A DNA stretch of 64,000 bases from Delphinapterus leucas (Eukaryota; Chordata; Mammalia; Artiodactyla; Monodontidae). Under the pieces are notes generated by a model that ran no database searches, was not told the origin of the DNA, and was given only the letters and a program-made list of their open reading frames with translations. Every line of letters begins with the position of its first letter. Positions within the stretch are counted from its first letter, which is position 1. The stretch covers positions 68,034,749 through 68,098,748 of the forward strand of contig NW_022098069.1 in the NCBI RefSeq assembly GCF_002288925.2, read 5' to 3'. The position numbers and the translations under genes were made by a program. This document shows, piece by piece, positions 36,475-48,779 of the stretch.

Positions 36475-37300
36475 TATAATGGAAAAAATTAGAAACAGTA
36501 AGATTTTGGCAAAGTAATTATGGTGCTCCCATGCAATAGAATACTATACTGGCACAAAAGTCATATTGTAGAAGGATATTTATTGTCATGGGAAGAAGTT
36601 CATGTAATACATTAAGTAAAAATTGTGGGCCATTGAACTTTATGTGTAGCTTTGTACCTTTTTTTCCCCTACAAACCAACATAGCAAAAAGATTATAAGA
36701 ATTTTCACCTATTTCCAGTGGCAGAAGAGGAGTAGGGAAAAGGTTGTGAAAATTAATAAAGGGAAACCTCATTTAAAATGAAGTTGGGAAGCCTTGAACG
36801 GGGTGCTCTCAGGCTCCATCTGTCACAGCTTACTATGCATTCCTGGGCAGGAAGAAGGTTACTTTACTACCCTAGCAGGAAGAAGGAAGATTTTTTCCTT
36901 GCCCAGTAACAACCCAGCCAATGAGAACTGCAAGTACTCAGCCAATGCGTAACCACTACCACCCTGAACTCTCACTTTCCTCCAATAGATTTCAGTTCAA
37001 AGCAGCCACTCCCAACTTCCCCTTTTTCTCTGTAAAGTAACATTCCTCTCCTTCTTTCTCTGAACTTGCCTGCAGTTTGCCATAGTTAGCATGTCCTGAA
37101 TTGCAATTCCTCTTCCATTTCTAAACAAACTCATTTTGTTAGTAAAATAACTGGTTATTTTATATTTACGGTTGACAGGGTATTTAGGACTTGTGATGAC
37201 TTTTAAGTTTTCCTTTAGCTTTTCTGTGTTTTTCAAAATTTCTCCACTGACCATGTGTTATTTCTAAGTAGAAAAAAATGTTAAATGAATTACTCAAATT
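36475..37300 (+). mobile_element. Old L1M 3' end split by an LTR-like block
   Basis: 36475-36770 (AATTATGGTGCTCCCATGCA, AATAGAATACTATACTGGCA) and 37180-37300 (TTTTTCAAAATTTCTCCACTG) resemble consecutive parts of an L1M 3' end in sense orientation. The interval between them is the LTR-like element listed separately. Confidence 0.5.
36779..37177 (+). mobile_element. Solo LTR-like element (ERV1 type?)
   Basis: A block of about 400 bp starting TGAAG and ending GTTGACA, with repeated CCAATG motifs (36919-36951) and a pyrimidine-rich middle, general features of a gammaretroviral-class LTR. No internal viral genes are present. No clear target duplication was found, so both the type and the boundaries are tentative. 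Confidence 0.45.
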
Positions 37301-37379
37301 AGAATCAGCTTTTGTTTAATTTCACTATCCAAATCAATATTTACTGAACACCAACCTAGTGCAAGACATTGTAGGAAGA

Positions 37380-37706
37380 TTTTTTTTTGATTTATTTATT
37401 TTTGGCTGCATTGGGTCTTTGTTGCTGTATGCGGGCTTTAGTTGCGGTGAGTGGGGGCTACTCTTCGTTGTGGTGCTCAGGCTTCTCATTGCAGTGGCTT
37501 CTCTTGTCGCAGAGCACAGGCTCTAGGCACGTGGGCTTCAGTAGTTGTGGCACACAGGCTCAGTAGTTGTGGCTTACGGGCTCTAGAGTTGTGGCTTACG
37601 GGCTTAGTTGCTCCGCGGCATGTGGGATCTTCCCAGACCAGGGTTCGAACCTGTGTTCCCTGCATTGGCAGGTGGATTCGTAACCACTGTGCCACCAGGG
37701 AAACCC
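37380..37706 (-). mobile_element. Long CHR-family SINE, shorter repeat version
   Basis: Same long SINE type as at 23 kb, about 325 bp, with three GTTGTGG units instead of four. The short flank AGGAAG appears before the T run and after the head. The head reads GGGTTTCCCTGGTGGCACAG on the minus strand. Confidence 0.8.
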
Positions 37707-38240
37707 AGGAAGGTATTTTTAAAAGTCAATTTTTCCTGCAGTCTAGGAGCTTCCAGCCGTGTTGTAGAAGGATTAGATGTAAAAATAGAAAATGTTAAAA
37801 AATCAATAAGGTTTAAATAACAAGTCAGGCCAGGAATAGAAAGAGGATAAGCACATTTGATTAATTATATTGATAATTATTACTATGGGGAGAATCAATT
37901 CTCTGCTTAACATTCCTGTGTTCAATCTGACTCACCATGAATCTAACCAACCCTTGCTTTTCTCTTTCTTATTGGTACATAAGCCTAGTTGTGTTTCATT
38001 GATAACCTCATCATTTGTGAATAATCCTGTTCTTGAGTTCAATTTCAGTGGCATTTAGCAAAGCATAATTCTGGAACCTCCTAGTTGTTTGACTGCAAGC
38101 CACTCAGTGACACGTGAGAACTTTACAATATACAGTTGTCATTTCTGTCTCTACCCTTTGTCTGAGATTTCAATTTAGATATAGCACGTAAAACTTTCTT
38201 CCTTCCCTATTTTCTGGTGTGGATTAAAAGATGAAGGAGA

Positions 38241-38452
38241 GGGGCTTCCTTGGTGGCGCAGTGGTTGTGAGTCCGCCTGCCGATGCAGGGGACACGGGTT
38301 CGTGCCCTGGTCTGGGAGGATCCCACATGCCGTGGAGCGGCTGGGCCCGTGAGCCATGGCCGCTGAGCCTGCGCACCCGGAGCCTGTGCTCCGCAATGGG
38401 AGAGGCCACAACAGTGAGAGGCCCGCGTACCGCAAAAAAAAAAAAAAAAAAA
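38241..38452 (+). mobile_element. CHR-type SINE
   Basis: Plus-strand copy with an A run at 38434-38452. The flanking duplication is GATGAAGGAGA (38230-38240) against GATGCAGGAGA (38454-38464), one mismatch in 11. Confidence 0.9.
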
Positions 38453-38479
38453 GGATGCAGGAGAAAAAATAGTCATATT

Positions 38480-40035
38480 TTTACTCTGTAGCTCTTGACA
38501 TATTTTCCCAGCTAAAGAAGGGAGAGTACGGTAAGTTAATTCGTCATTTAGTCAATGCCTATTTCTTGAGGAGTATGTAGCAATGTACTAGTACCAAAGC
38601 ATGATGCTGCACCGTCAGTCAGTGAAGTGGTAAAATAAAGAGGGTTAAACTGAGGGACCCTAAATGTGTTTCAAATAAGGACCCTAACCTTGGTTGTTTA
38701 CCTCCTTCAGTAATTAACAAACCATGTTTGTTAATTCTTCCAATGGGAAAGACTGGGAATGAATTATTGTCATTCAGAGAAGCTAATTCCACTGTAAAGA
38801 AATACATTACTTAGTACAGAAAGAAAATTAATGTTGTTCTATAATAATGGAAAATGTTGGTTTAAATTTCACTAAATGTTACCTATGGGGTAGGTAAGAC
38901 AAGTAATTATTGAATCATATCCTCTGTTACATTATATAGATTTTCACAGATTTCCTTCCAGAGTGATTTTCAAAACCCTGCATGAGGATGTATATTTCAC
39001 CCCAGAGGGGACTTAAGTATAGTATAAATTTAAAAACTGATACGATTAAAGTGATAGCAGGGTCTTAATGACATTTCTTCATGCCTGGTAAGTGAGCAAG
39101 ATGCAGGGATAAATAGATTCCAGTAGCACTTGTGAATTATATTTATCTAATGAAAATTTATTTTTTCCTCCTTATTATGGGTTTCTCCTTCCTTCCTTCC
39201 TTCCATCTTATTTTCTTACAATAATTTATATACACATGTTTGAAATTAGATTTCAAATTTATAAATCCTTTTGTCTGGGAACAAAGCAAATATGGTAGCC
39301 CAGAGGAAAACAACAGTAGCCTCCTTACTGTAACAGAGCTTTTTAACAGCTCCTTTAAAACCTAAAAACAATTTATCTGAATTAAAATAAACATAACCAA
39401 GTGAATGCTTTTTGCAAGTAATGTATTCTGTGTAAAAATTTTTTAGATTACTGTTTTCCCATAATACTAGATCATTGTTTCTCTGAAATTGAAATCTTTT
39501 TTAAAGAATGACTTTTTAACATTGCACTCACTCTTGCATAACTATAAGCCTGTTAAAACACACAAATTGTTCATTTAAGTGACTACATTATCATCTTCCC
39601 AAGATAATATTCATTGTGTACTTTTCTATACCTGAAGCTAGAAATTCTGCTAATAAAATTACTGATGGAATAGAGATAAACATTCTCCTGGGTAAGTGAT
39701 TTCTCCCCACCCCCCAGAAGTCACTGTTTACATTATTCACTTCATATGAAGTAAATTTAGGATTTTTTAAAAAGGAAATAACAGTTGCTTTTTCTCTGCT
39801 GCTTTTGGCCAAGCTGAATATTCTTGATGTTATGTTTTTACCCGAAATTTAAAAGTTCTGAATAATTTATTAGGCTCTAAATTTCTGGAAGACAACAAGA
39901 ATAGAAAAAAAGAAACTATGATCTTTCCAAGGGACGTCTCAGCCTCAGGGAGATCTGAGCGGTAGATGTAATAGTGAGAATTGAAGGGCTTGGGAGGAAA
40001 AGCACCCTGCCTCCAGACAGTGAGAACATTAGACC
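38480..40035. other. Unassigned AT-rich intergenic stretch
   Basis: No gene or confident repeat seen except the small TTCC run. Confidence 0.45.
39186..39204. repeat. (TTCC)n short repeat
   Basis: Four TTCC units, CCTTCCTTCCTTCCTTCC. Confidence 0.8.
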
Positions 40036-40039
40036 TGGG

Positions 40040-40140
40040 ATCTTCATCTCCTTGCCTGAAACCTTCATTTCACACGTGAAGAGAATGAGATATAAAGAAG
40101 CCAGCTGACTTCCTGAAGGTCACTCAGCTGGCCAGTTCCC
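40040..40140 (-). mobile_element. MIR fragment, reverse
   Basis: GAGAATGAGATATAAAGAAG ... CTTCCTGAAGGTCACTCAGC resembles a reversed MIR core. Confidence 0.55.
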
Positions 40141-40834
40141 TTGTAAACCTGCACCTCCCTTCATCATCCTCCCAGTCACTTGAATAAGTCGGCCCTAAGC
40201 TATTTCTCTTGATTTCTTGTGAGCTGAGCAATCCTCTTAAAAGCATGCTCTTAAAACTGCATTAAAGAATTGGGAGTTTGGAGAGCTGTTCAGAGTATCT
40301 AGTCTGCCATCCTACCAGGATTGAAATCAGCCTCAGGATTGAACTCAGCCTCAGGATTGGACTCAGCCTGAAGTCACCTTTGCAGTCCCTACCCTGCTGC
40401 TTCTCACTCATTCAGCATCCTTCTCTCACCACACTCCCGTTTCTGAGCCTGGTCACTTTGCGTGACCACACCTAGTGCCTAGATGCCTTTGTTAGTGCTG
40501 TAGCCTTAATACCCATCCTCCTCTACCCTCGAGAATGCTTATGCTCTTTTCTGCCTGGAGAAGTTCTGCCTTTTAAGCCTGGTGCCCAAGTAGTGGATCT
40601 ATTCAGTAAGAGCTCTTTCTCTTCCCTGTTCCCCCTTGTTTAAGAGTACAGATCAAGGTTATAGGAAAACTGGAGTAAGAATCTAGATCATCTGGCTTGC
40701 AGACCAGTTAGTTTCCCACTCATTCCTTTCAGCCAAGCTCTGAGGACCGTCAACTTCTTGATGGAGGTTTCTCCCAATCTCTTAGACATACAAGTAAAAG
40801 TCCCTTCACTGAGGGTGCTGAGTGTGCTCTTGGC

Positions 40835-41165
40835 TGACGACAGATCAGGGCAATTCCCTTCTATGACCTTCCTTTGCCCTCAGGATAAAGTCCATCTCCT
40901 TAATATAACCTAGAAAGCCTCTGCTGACCTCTCCAGCCTTTATGTGTGCTCTCCCCTTAAACGCTCAGATCCAGTCATGCTGACCTGGTCTCGGGTAGTC
41001 TGTTGCCTCTGCATTCACAGCAATCCTTCATCCTTCACCAGGCAAATTCCTACCCACACATTGTATTTGTTTCAGCTGACATGTCATCCTTTTTGGAAAG
41101 CCTTTCCCGACCTTGGATTTGATGCCGCGTATCATAGAAAGTATCCTAACATGGTATAATAATGG
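40835..41165 (+). mobile_element. L2 fragment
   Basis: CAGGATAAAGTCCATCTCCT, TGCTGACCTCTCCAGCC and TGTGCTCTCCCCTTAAACG fit the L2 3' region. Confidence 0.65.
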
Positions 41166-41279
41166 GTTATGGGCATATATGAATCTCCACTCAGCTATGA
41201 AGTGCTTGAATCTTGAAGAGACTTTATCTCAATATCTGTAATACCTGCACTTTACGCTATAATTTCATTTTTAAACATT

Positions 41280-41640
41280 TACTTTTTTAATTGAAGTAAA
41301 ACATGCATCTCAAAAAGTACGTAAATCATATATGCACAGCTGGATGAATTTTCACAAATGAAAGTCATGCTGTAACTAGCATAAATCAAGAAAAGGAACA
41401 TTATCCCTAGAATAACTCTTCATGCCCCTTTACAGTCTTTGCCTCTCTTATTGCTAACACAAAAGACTGTTGCCTGAACTTTATATAAATGGAATCATAC
41501 AGTACGTATTCTCTTTTGTGTCTATCTTCTTTCTCTCAATATTATGTTTGTAAGATTCTAAAAGCTTTTTCTTAAAAAAAATAAGTAATATTGCAGTATC
41601 TAAGATTTTAATCAATGTATATGAGATGTTTTCCGTATCA
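41280..41640 (-). mobile_element. L1M 3' end fragment
   Basis: Reverse-oriented L1M-like 3' region: TTTAATTGAAGTAAAACATGC, then CAGCTGGATGAATTTTCACA and ATAAATGGAATCATACAGTA, a pattern typical of old mammalian L1 tails. Confidence 0.7.
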
Positions 41641-41739
41641 CCAGTTCAGAAAGAAGGCAGCTATTAAGAGGCATGCATGAAATTTCTCTCTAGAGGATGC
41701 CTGCTCAGCATTCTTTACTGTCATTCTTAACAGAACCCA

Positions 41740-41940
41740 CTTTTGTTCCTGTGCCACATGCAACCCATGTGATTCATGGCGGGGGGGTGGGGGTGAGCCT
41801 GGTTGGTAATATTGCTCCTCCTTGCCAGTGATTGGCTGAGGAACGTGAGTCCGCATTTTGACCAATGAGACCTGAAGAGAGGTTTCCTGGGGCTCCTGGG
41901 AAATTTTTTGCCCACTACTCCAGGAATGTTTACAGAAGTG
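41740..41940 (+). mobile_element. Possible MLT1-like LTR fragment
   Basis: GACCAATGAGACCTGAAGAG and TCCTGGGGCTCCTGGGAAAT resemble MLT1 LTR interiors. It is short and diverged. Confidence 0.4.
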
Positions 41941-42959
41941 ACCCCTTAACTCTTTTTCTGAATGTATTGTCGTGTGTAGGTGTGAGACTCAGACCTCTAA
42001 GGACATCCCATCACCAGGCTCGAGGATGACGTCAATACAATGAGGAAGACAGTGCCAAGGGTCACAAGGAAATAGGACTGTCTACGGGGTTAAATCATCC
42101 TTGAGTCTATTCTACCTCTAAGTTTCCAGATATGTCAATCAGCAAGTCTCATTATTGTTTAATCCAGTTTGAGGTTTTTCTTGTTTGTTCATTTTCAGGT
42201 TTTTTTGACCCTTAAAACTAAGGGCATTTTTAACCAACCTATCTCCTAAAGACTTTGATGCTTACCTGGAGGGCACATGTACCTGAATGGATAGTAATGT
42301 GAAGCTTTGGTCGTGGTAATGAGATGAAAGTCAGGCAGCAAAGCACAGGGTGGCATAGGATGGAGGACTCCAGCTAGATCGTGGGGCTGAGATGGAAGTC
42401 CCTCAAGAATAGGCTGTTCTGGCACTGCCCACACTACCTTGGGCAAAGGCTCTAGGGGTACATGTTGTAGACTTGAGGAACCAAGTAAGCAAAGTACAGC
42501 AACATTCTGAGTGGTAGGGGATGAAGCCAGCTGTGTGTGCCTGCAAGTAGAGAGGCTTTTCCTTCTGCCCCTCATTTGGAGAAAATGACGGTCAGAGCAA
42601 CAAAGTCGTGTAATCCTAGGTGGCCCAAGGGAATTTCTTCAGAGGACAGGGATTGCACCAGCTGACTGGTTGGCAGATTTTGGTTGTAGTACATGTCCAA
42701 GATGACAAAGGATCCTCAAATAATGGACGTGAAGTGTGGCACAGGTATAACCAGATTCTTGGTGTTTTCCCAACAATGTAATGTGATAATGAGAGCAACA
42801 AGAGTGACAGGAAAGGGCCTCTTGGCTGATGGGATAGGTTGTCTGTTTTTCTGCCCCCCTGGAGATGAGAGCAATTAATATTGCCCACGGGGACTGAGAA
42901 AGCATGCCTGGGGGTACTGGAGTTACCATGAAGGGACAACTGTCCCATGGGAAGGATAT

Positions 42960-43630
42960 TCTGTAAGATAGAGCCTCTGAGTGATTTATGGGAAAATGAA
43001 AGGGAAAATAGCTCTTTCTTCCGTTCAAGCTGGGGAAGTGGGATAGATCAGTTCCATTTACATGGGGAGATTAGGGAGATTTTGTGAATAAGGCGGCATC
43101 TGATTTGACCTGAGAAGGAAAGATAGCATTTACACTAGAAGTGATATTAAGGAAGATATTTCAGTTAAAGGGAACTGAAAGTTCAGAGGCAGAAGGGCAG
43201 GAAAGAGAAGAGTGGGTATAGGACAGAGTGAGTAGATCAATTTGCCTCTGCCACAGGAGAGAAGCAGAGTGTGTGAGGGAGGGGAGAGCTGAGGAAAGTG
43301 GGAAAGAGGCATTATGTCAAGACGGAGGAGTGTTGTGAATGCCTCAGAACAGGTGTGAATTTTATCCTGTAGGTGATGGAGAATAAGCAAAGAATTTTAA
43401 ACATGTCAGTGATAAAATTGGAGTGGGCCTCAAGATGATTAAAATCAGAATGGACAGGGAAGGGAAAGACAGGAATTGGGGGGACCAAATTAGAGCCCAA
43501 AGCAAAAGAACAGAGGAAAGGAAGTGAATTAGGGTTGTGGTTGTAGACTGTAGAGAAATGGGAGAACTTATGGAGGTGAGCTTGACAGGAGTTGATATCT
43601 GATTGGGTGTGAGTGTTGCATGATTAAGAG
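42960..43630 (-). repeat. Ancient purine-rich interspersed repeat, copy 1
   Basis: AG-rich plus strand with ...GTGTGAATTTTATCCTGTAG, AGAATTTTAAACATGTCAG and GGTGAGCTTGACAGGAGTTG. This is a widely dispersed old mammalian repeat that I recognise but cannot name. Orientation is a guess. Confidence 0.4.
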
Positions 43631-43639
43631 GAACTGGAT

Positions 43640-45605
43640 CATTGTCACAAAATCTAGTCCCAGAGGTTGATAATTTTTTCACACCATGTGACATTTTCCA
43701 CACAACCATCTTGCTAGTGAAATGATTCCCAATTTGCAGGCTATTTTGGGAGTGTATTTGTAACAAAATGAAACAAACAAAAAACAAAGTGATGAGGTGA
43801 TAGATGTGAAAAGAATTTGCCTGAAGCAGACTCCTCTATTCCATGGGGTTAACAGTAGTACTGCTTTTGACCGAGCACAATTGTGCGTTCCAGTGATGGC
43901 AATGGAAAGATACGTGTCTTTAGAGCTCTTTTGCACCTTCACTGTCCTCCCAACTCACTATCTGAACCTGCCAGAGCTCAGTCACTGATTGCCAAGCAAT
44001 TAAGCATGTATTTTTTTAAATCAGAATTTAGTTTATTGGCTAGAGTGCATTCATTTTCTAAGCTGGAAAAGTGAGGTTGGAACTTGATGCCAAAGCATAA
44101 TTCTCTTAATTATTAAAGGGGAGGAATTGTGAATGCACTCCTTAAAGAAAGGATGCCAAAAAGCTTTCTTGATGATGATAGAGGTAACAATACCTTTTAA
44201 AGTAGTGTCTTTCAAAGAATAACTTCAATATCTCTCTTCCTGAGGGAAGACCATAACCTCTTTACCATAGGGCTTAGTGCCATAATCATGTTAGTTGCTC
44301 CATACATATCTATAAGAGAAATAGCAGGACAAGATTGGAGCAAAAAGAGAAGACCTGAGATGGGAGGAATACTAAGCAGTGATAGAATTTTAAAGCTTTT
44401 ATGCCAGGAGAGCCCTCTTACGCTCAGGTAATAGATCTTCAGAGAAAAAAACAAAGAGGGAAGGCTGTTTACTCCTGAGGACTATTTGGTTCACTCATTT
44501 ATAAGATTTGACTCAAGAGTTGGGATTAAGTTTAGAGGGAAATCTCAGTTCTAGAGATTCTAAACCGACTTAAATTACTCACATCCTTCACTTTTTATCT
44601 TGGATTCAAGGACATCACGGGGAATTATGAAGAATCCCCGAGGCCCATCACTTCTTCCTCAAGAATTGTCTAGAGCTCCCAGTGATTACTTAACCATGAC
44701 TTCGGCTGTTTAACAGACTATTTATCCTCTCAGATTTACATTGCTTTGTGTAATCTAAACTAGAGATCTAATTTTTATGGCACATAATAGAATGACTATC
44801 TATCCTCAAAAGATAACCTTGAATATCTCAGTTATATTTTACATTGTAGCCAATCCTGCAGAGCACCATGAAAGGAAAAGTAGTAGTATTTAATGCAGAG
44901 CAATTAGTAACATGTAATAAAAATGAAAAGCATTGAGTAGTAAGGAGAAAGTGTCCCCCAAACCATCCTTCCAACTCCATAATTTGCTGGAAATTTTCCA
45001 AAAGGAAATGGAAATATAAGGACTCCATTTTAATTGCACAACAAGGGGGGAAAGTGCTCAACTGCCGTAAGAACATGTTGAAAAGTAGATGGATTTTGAA
45101 CCAAAACATAAAGGTTTATGCCTCTAGAAATTCTATGTCTCCACTGTGATTTGAAGTGTTGTAGCTTATAGTAATCATCTTGGCAAAAGCAAAACATGAA
45201 TAAGAAGCCTGAGTAATAATCATGGATCTGCACTTCAGGCTCTGAGTAAGGGAAAAAGGCGTAACCTAGCTAAAATTCTCATCCAAGCCGATTCTCCTTT
45301 AAATGCATCAAGGCATTCTTAGAGATAATTTCATCATGAGATGAGAGGCCAAGTATCACTGTCCTAGGTCTGATCTAAAAACAATAATGAAAGCTCTTAT
45401 TCATACAGATTAAGCACTTCATTACATTTCCCGTTGTCACCATACAGAAATCTAATAGTGAATTGGATGTAACCTGAACTCCCTTCTTCTCTCTCCATCC
45501 TTTTCTCCCTGCCTTCTTCCTTCCTTCCATTCTTTTGAATGGAGGGATGAAGTAGCCAGACATTATCATTTTCAAAACCAAGAAAATCAATCGAGGATTT
45601 TCATG
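43640..45605. other. Unassigned intergenic stretch
   Basis: No gene or confident repeat seen. A C/T-rich run lies at 45479-45530. Confidence 0.45.
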
Positions 45606-45609
45606 GACT

Positions 45610-46105
45610 TGCTAGCTGTATCAGTTGCTATTGTTGCATAACAAACAATCTCAAAACAATTATTTCGAACAACCATTTATTTAGTTCATGATCCTGCAAG
45701 TCAAGTTGGTAATTTAGGCTGGTATCCCCTGTGCTCCCTTATGTGTCTGCATGCAACCATTTGATGGCGAGGTTACTCTGCTTCCAAGGCTTGGCTGGCA
45801 CCTCTTCCCTCTGCCCCATGTGATTTCTCATCCTGCAGGAGGCTAGCCAGAGTCTGTGCTATTTTCTGTCCAAGACAGAAAGTGGAAGCATGCTAGGGTT
45901 CTTGGGGACTAGGCTTAAAACTGACACAGGTTCAATTCTGCCATATTCTGTTAGCCTAAGTAAGTAATAAGGCCAACTTAAGTTCAAGACGTGGGAGACA
46001 GATGCTACTTCTTGATGGGAGGAGAGGCAAACTCACATTAAAAAGGCATGAATACCAGGAGGCTGTTAATGGGGACTGTCAGGTGACCAATCTACCATAC
46101 TAGCT
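45610..46105 (-). mobile_element. MaLR-type LTR, reverse orientation
   Basis: Plus strand GTATCAGTTGCTATTGTTGC and ATAACAAACAATCTCAAAAC correspond to the reversed 3' end of an MLT1-like LTR. GAATACCAGGAGGCTGTTAA is near its 5' end. A copy of the same family lies in the opposite orientation about 600 bp away. Confidence 0.6.
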
Positions 46106-46689
46106 ACTGTTCTTCTAACACTTTAAAACATTTATTAAAGAAAAATCTTTTTTATTCCCATTTTATCAAGACTTTTTATTCAGGAGTGACTATTTCGTGT
46201 TATTAAATGCCACCCCCCACCTTTTTTTGCATATGTGAAGATGATCATGGATTGGAGTTTTTCTTCTTTGAAACAAAGGATTGATTATCTTAATAGATTT
46301 TCTAATATTGAACCTTCTTTGGATGCCTGGAAAGAACTGTACTTGATTGTGGTTAGAGTTCTTTTATTATACTGATTAATCTCTTTGCTGGTATTAAGAT
46401 TTTACATGTTTATGAATGGAGTGTAGTTTTCCTTTTAGTGATACACTTGTCAGATTTTGGTATTGGTTATAACTCTGTCAGAGCAAAGTTTCCAACGTAA
46501 CAGATTTTGTCCTAAAGAACTTTTTATCAGAGATTGCTAAATTCTGGCTGAGTTTTTAACCTCTCTTTCTCAATCCCTTTATTCTTTACTAGATAACCCA
46601 CTCTCTGATTCCCCCAGACTTTCCTATCTCCTAAAGACTCCAAACACACCTCTTTTATTTATTCATAGCGTGACACAGGTAGTTTCTGA

Positions 46690-47165
46690 CTTGGCCTCCT
46701 GGTAGTTATGCCTTCGTGTAATCCCCTCATCTAGAATGTGAGAAGGACCTGCGTCTTGTTTCTAACCAACAGAATAGGGCAAAGATGATGGAATGTCACA
46801 TCGATGACTAGGTTACACAAGATAGTAACTCCTATCTTGTTAACAGACTCTCTCCCTTACAGACTATGATAACACAAGTTCCCATATTGGAGAGGCCCAC
46901 ATGCTAAGGAAATGAGGGTGACTTATGGCCAACAGCCCTCAGTCCAATAGCCTTTGAAGAACTGAAACAACTAGATCCTTCCCCAGTCAAATCTTCCGGC
47001 CCTGGCCAAAACTTAACTGCAACCTTGTGAGATACTGAGAAGCAGAGAACCCAGCTGAGCCATCCTTGGATTCCTGACGTACAGAAACTGTGGAATAATA
47101 AATGTGTATTGTTTTAAGCCACTAAAATTGTGGTAATTTGTTAGTCAGTAGTAGATAACTAATAC
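46690..47165 (+). mobile_element. MaLR-type LTR, forward orientation
   Basis: From TGTAATCCCCTCATCTAGAA through GATTCCTGACGTACAGAAAC to TTAAGCCACTAAAATTGTGG and AGATAACTAATACAC. This is the forward counterpart of the copy at 45.6-46.1 kb. Confidence 0.65.
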
Positions 47166-47223
47166 ACATTGAATAACAGATTCTCAGGGTGGGAAGAACT
47201 TTTTTAAGTTCACACGGTCCAAC

Positions 47224-47474
47224 CTTCTTTTTTTAATTAATTATTTTATTGGCGTATACTTGATTTACAATATTGTGTTAGTTTCTGCCACACAGCAAAG
47301 TGAGTCAGTTATACATACACATATATCCACTCTTTTTTAGATTCTAAAAGACCTCTTTTCTAGATTCTTTTTTAGATTCCCATATGGGTTATTACAGAAC
47401 ACTGAATAGAGTTCCCTGTGCTATTCAGTAGCTTCTTATTAGTTATCTATTCTATATATAGTAGTGTGTATATA
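47224..47474 (-). mobile_element. L1 3' UTR fragment (artiodactyl type)
   Basis: T-rich start and sequence related to the 3' UTR of the 33.5 kb L1 (TTACAATATTGTGTTAGTTT and following). It is bracketed by CACACGGTCCAAC (47211-47223) and CACACAGTCCAAC (47475-47487), a 13 bp duplication with one mismatch, so this is a complete but very short insertion. Confidence 0.85.
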
Positions 47475-47769
47475 CACACAGTCCAACAGTCTAATGTGAA
47501 TCTCCCCCAAGTACATGTCTAGCTTATGTTTAAATGGCGTAGATGACATAAAACTCACCACTCTAAAAGGTAGTGAAGATGGAAAAGTAGTCCATTCCAT
47601 CTTCAGGAAACTATAATTTTTAGGAAATAGTTCACTTTAATAGGTTATATTTTATTCACAGGTCCTGAATCTTACCTAGGTGTCATAGCCATTTTTTATT
47701 CCACATCATAAACCTTAAATTATTTTAAGACAGTTATTATTTTTATTTCTAATCTTCTATTCTTGTTTA

Positions 47770-47895
47770 CACTGTAATGAAACTATGAACATTCTGAGAC
47801 TGGGAACGTCATGTATATTTCTGTATTTCCTTTGCCTATAACAATCTCTGGCATAAAGGAAATGTTCAACAAATATTAGTGAAATCAAATTGAAT
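47770..47895 (+). mobile_element. L2 3' end fragment
   Basis: GAGACTGGGAACGTCATGTA and GGAAATGTTCAACAAATATT fit the L2 terminus. Confidence 0.55.
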
Positions 47896-48429
47896 TATCA
47901 ATGTTAAATATTACCAGTTCTTCCAAAATTCCTAATATGATGTGGTTTTGTGCCCTCTCTCATCATCTTTGTCCCCCTTTTCTTAGCAAGGTGCCCATAA
48001 ATGACCTTAACTTTAAGGTTTGTTTTAAGTAGTACAAAGAAATGCGTTGCTATCATTTAGAGTAGTTAATGAGCCCACTGTTGAAATCACTGTTCACTCA
48101 TCTTGGGCTCAGTGTCAGAGAAAATCTCTGGTTTTTTCCCTTATGTGACTATACTAAGTCCTGTCATTCCTATGTTATGTTTACCCTGCTTAATTTCAGT
48201 TTATTTTATTTGTTCGCACCAAGAAGTTGATGTCTTCCTGATGTCTTCCTACTAATTTATCACCTAAAGTAGTCTCCTTTGTTCCTAACTGCACATTATC
48301 CACAGATTTGATAGACATTTTTATAACTTTATCTATACTTTGAATATAGTGTTGACATGTGGCCAAGACAAATCCATTGTTCTGGCTGATACCTATTTAT
48401 ACATTAATATTCTTTAAATAATATCCTTT

Positions 48430-48775
48430 GTGCAAACTATTACAATGGCCTTTTAATTGTGGTCTCTATCATTTTCCATCTTAAATTCCTCCTTTACAAA
48501 GCAGCCACTTTATAGTTTTCTATTTCCTACTGTTGTCTTCAAGCTTATCTTTTATTTGTTTCAACAAAGTCAGCATAGTTCTTTTACTGTCTCCCTCTGA
48601 AGTCTTTTGGGGTCGCAAGTCTAGTTTCCTTATATTCCTGGTTTTCTTTGTGTGTAGAACACTGTATGTGAAAATTATCTGTGGAAACAATCCTACATTA
48701 CAGGATTACATGTAAAGAATGTAATATGCTGGCACATAATAAGTATTCAATAAATGTTAACTATTATTAGTATGT
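48430..48775 (+). mobile_element. L2 fragment
   Basis: ACTATTACAATGGCCTTTTA near the start and GGCACATAATAAGTATTCAA at the end mark an L2 piece. Confidence 0.6.
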
Positions 48776-48779
48776 ATTT

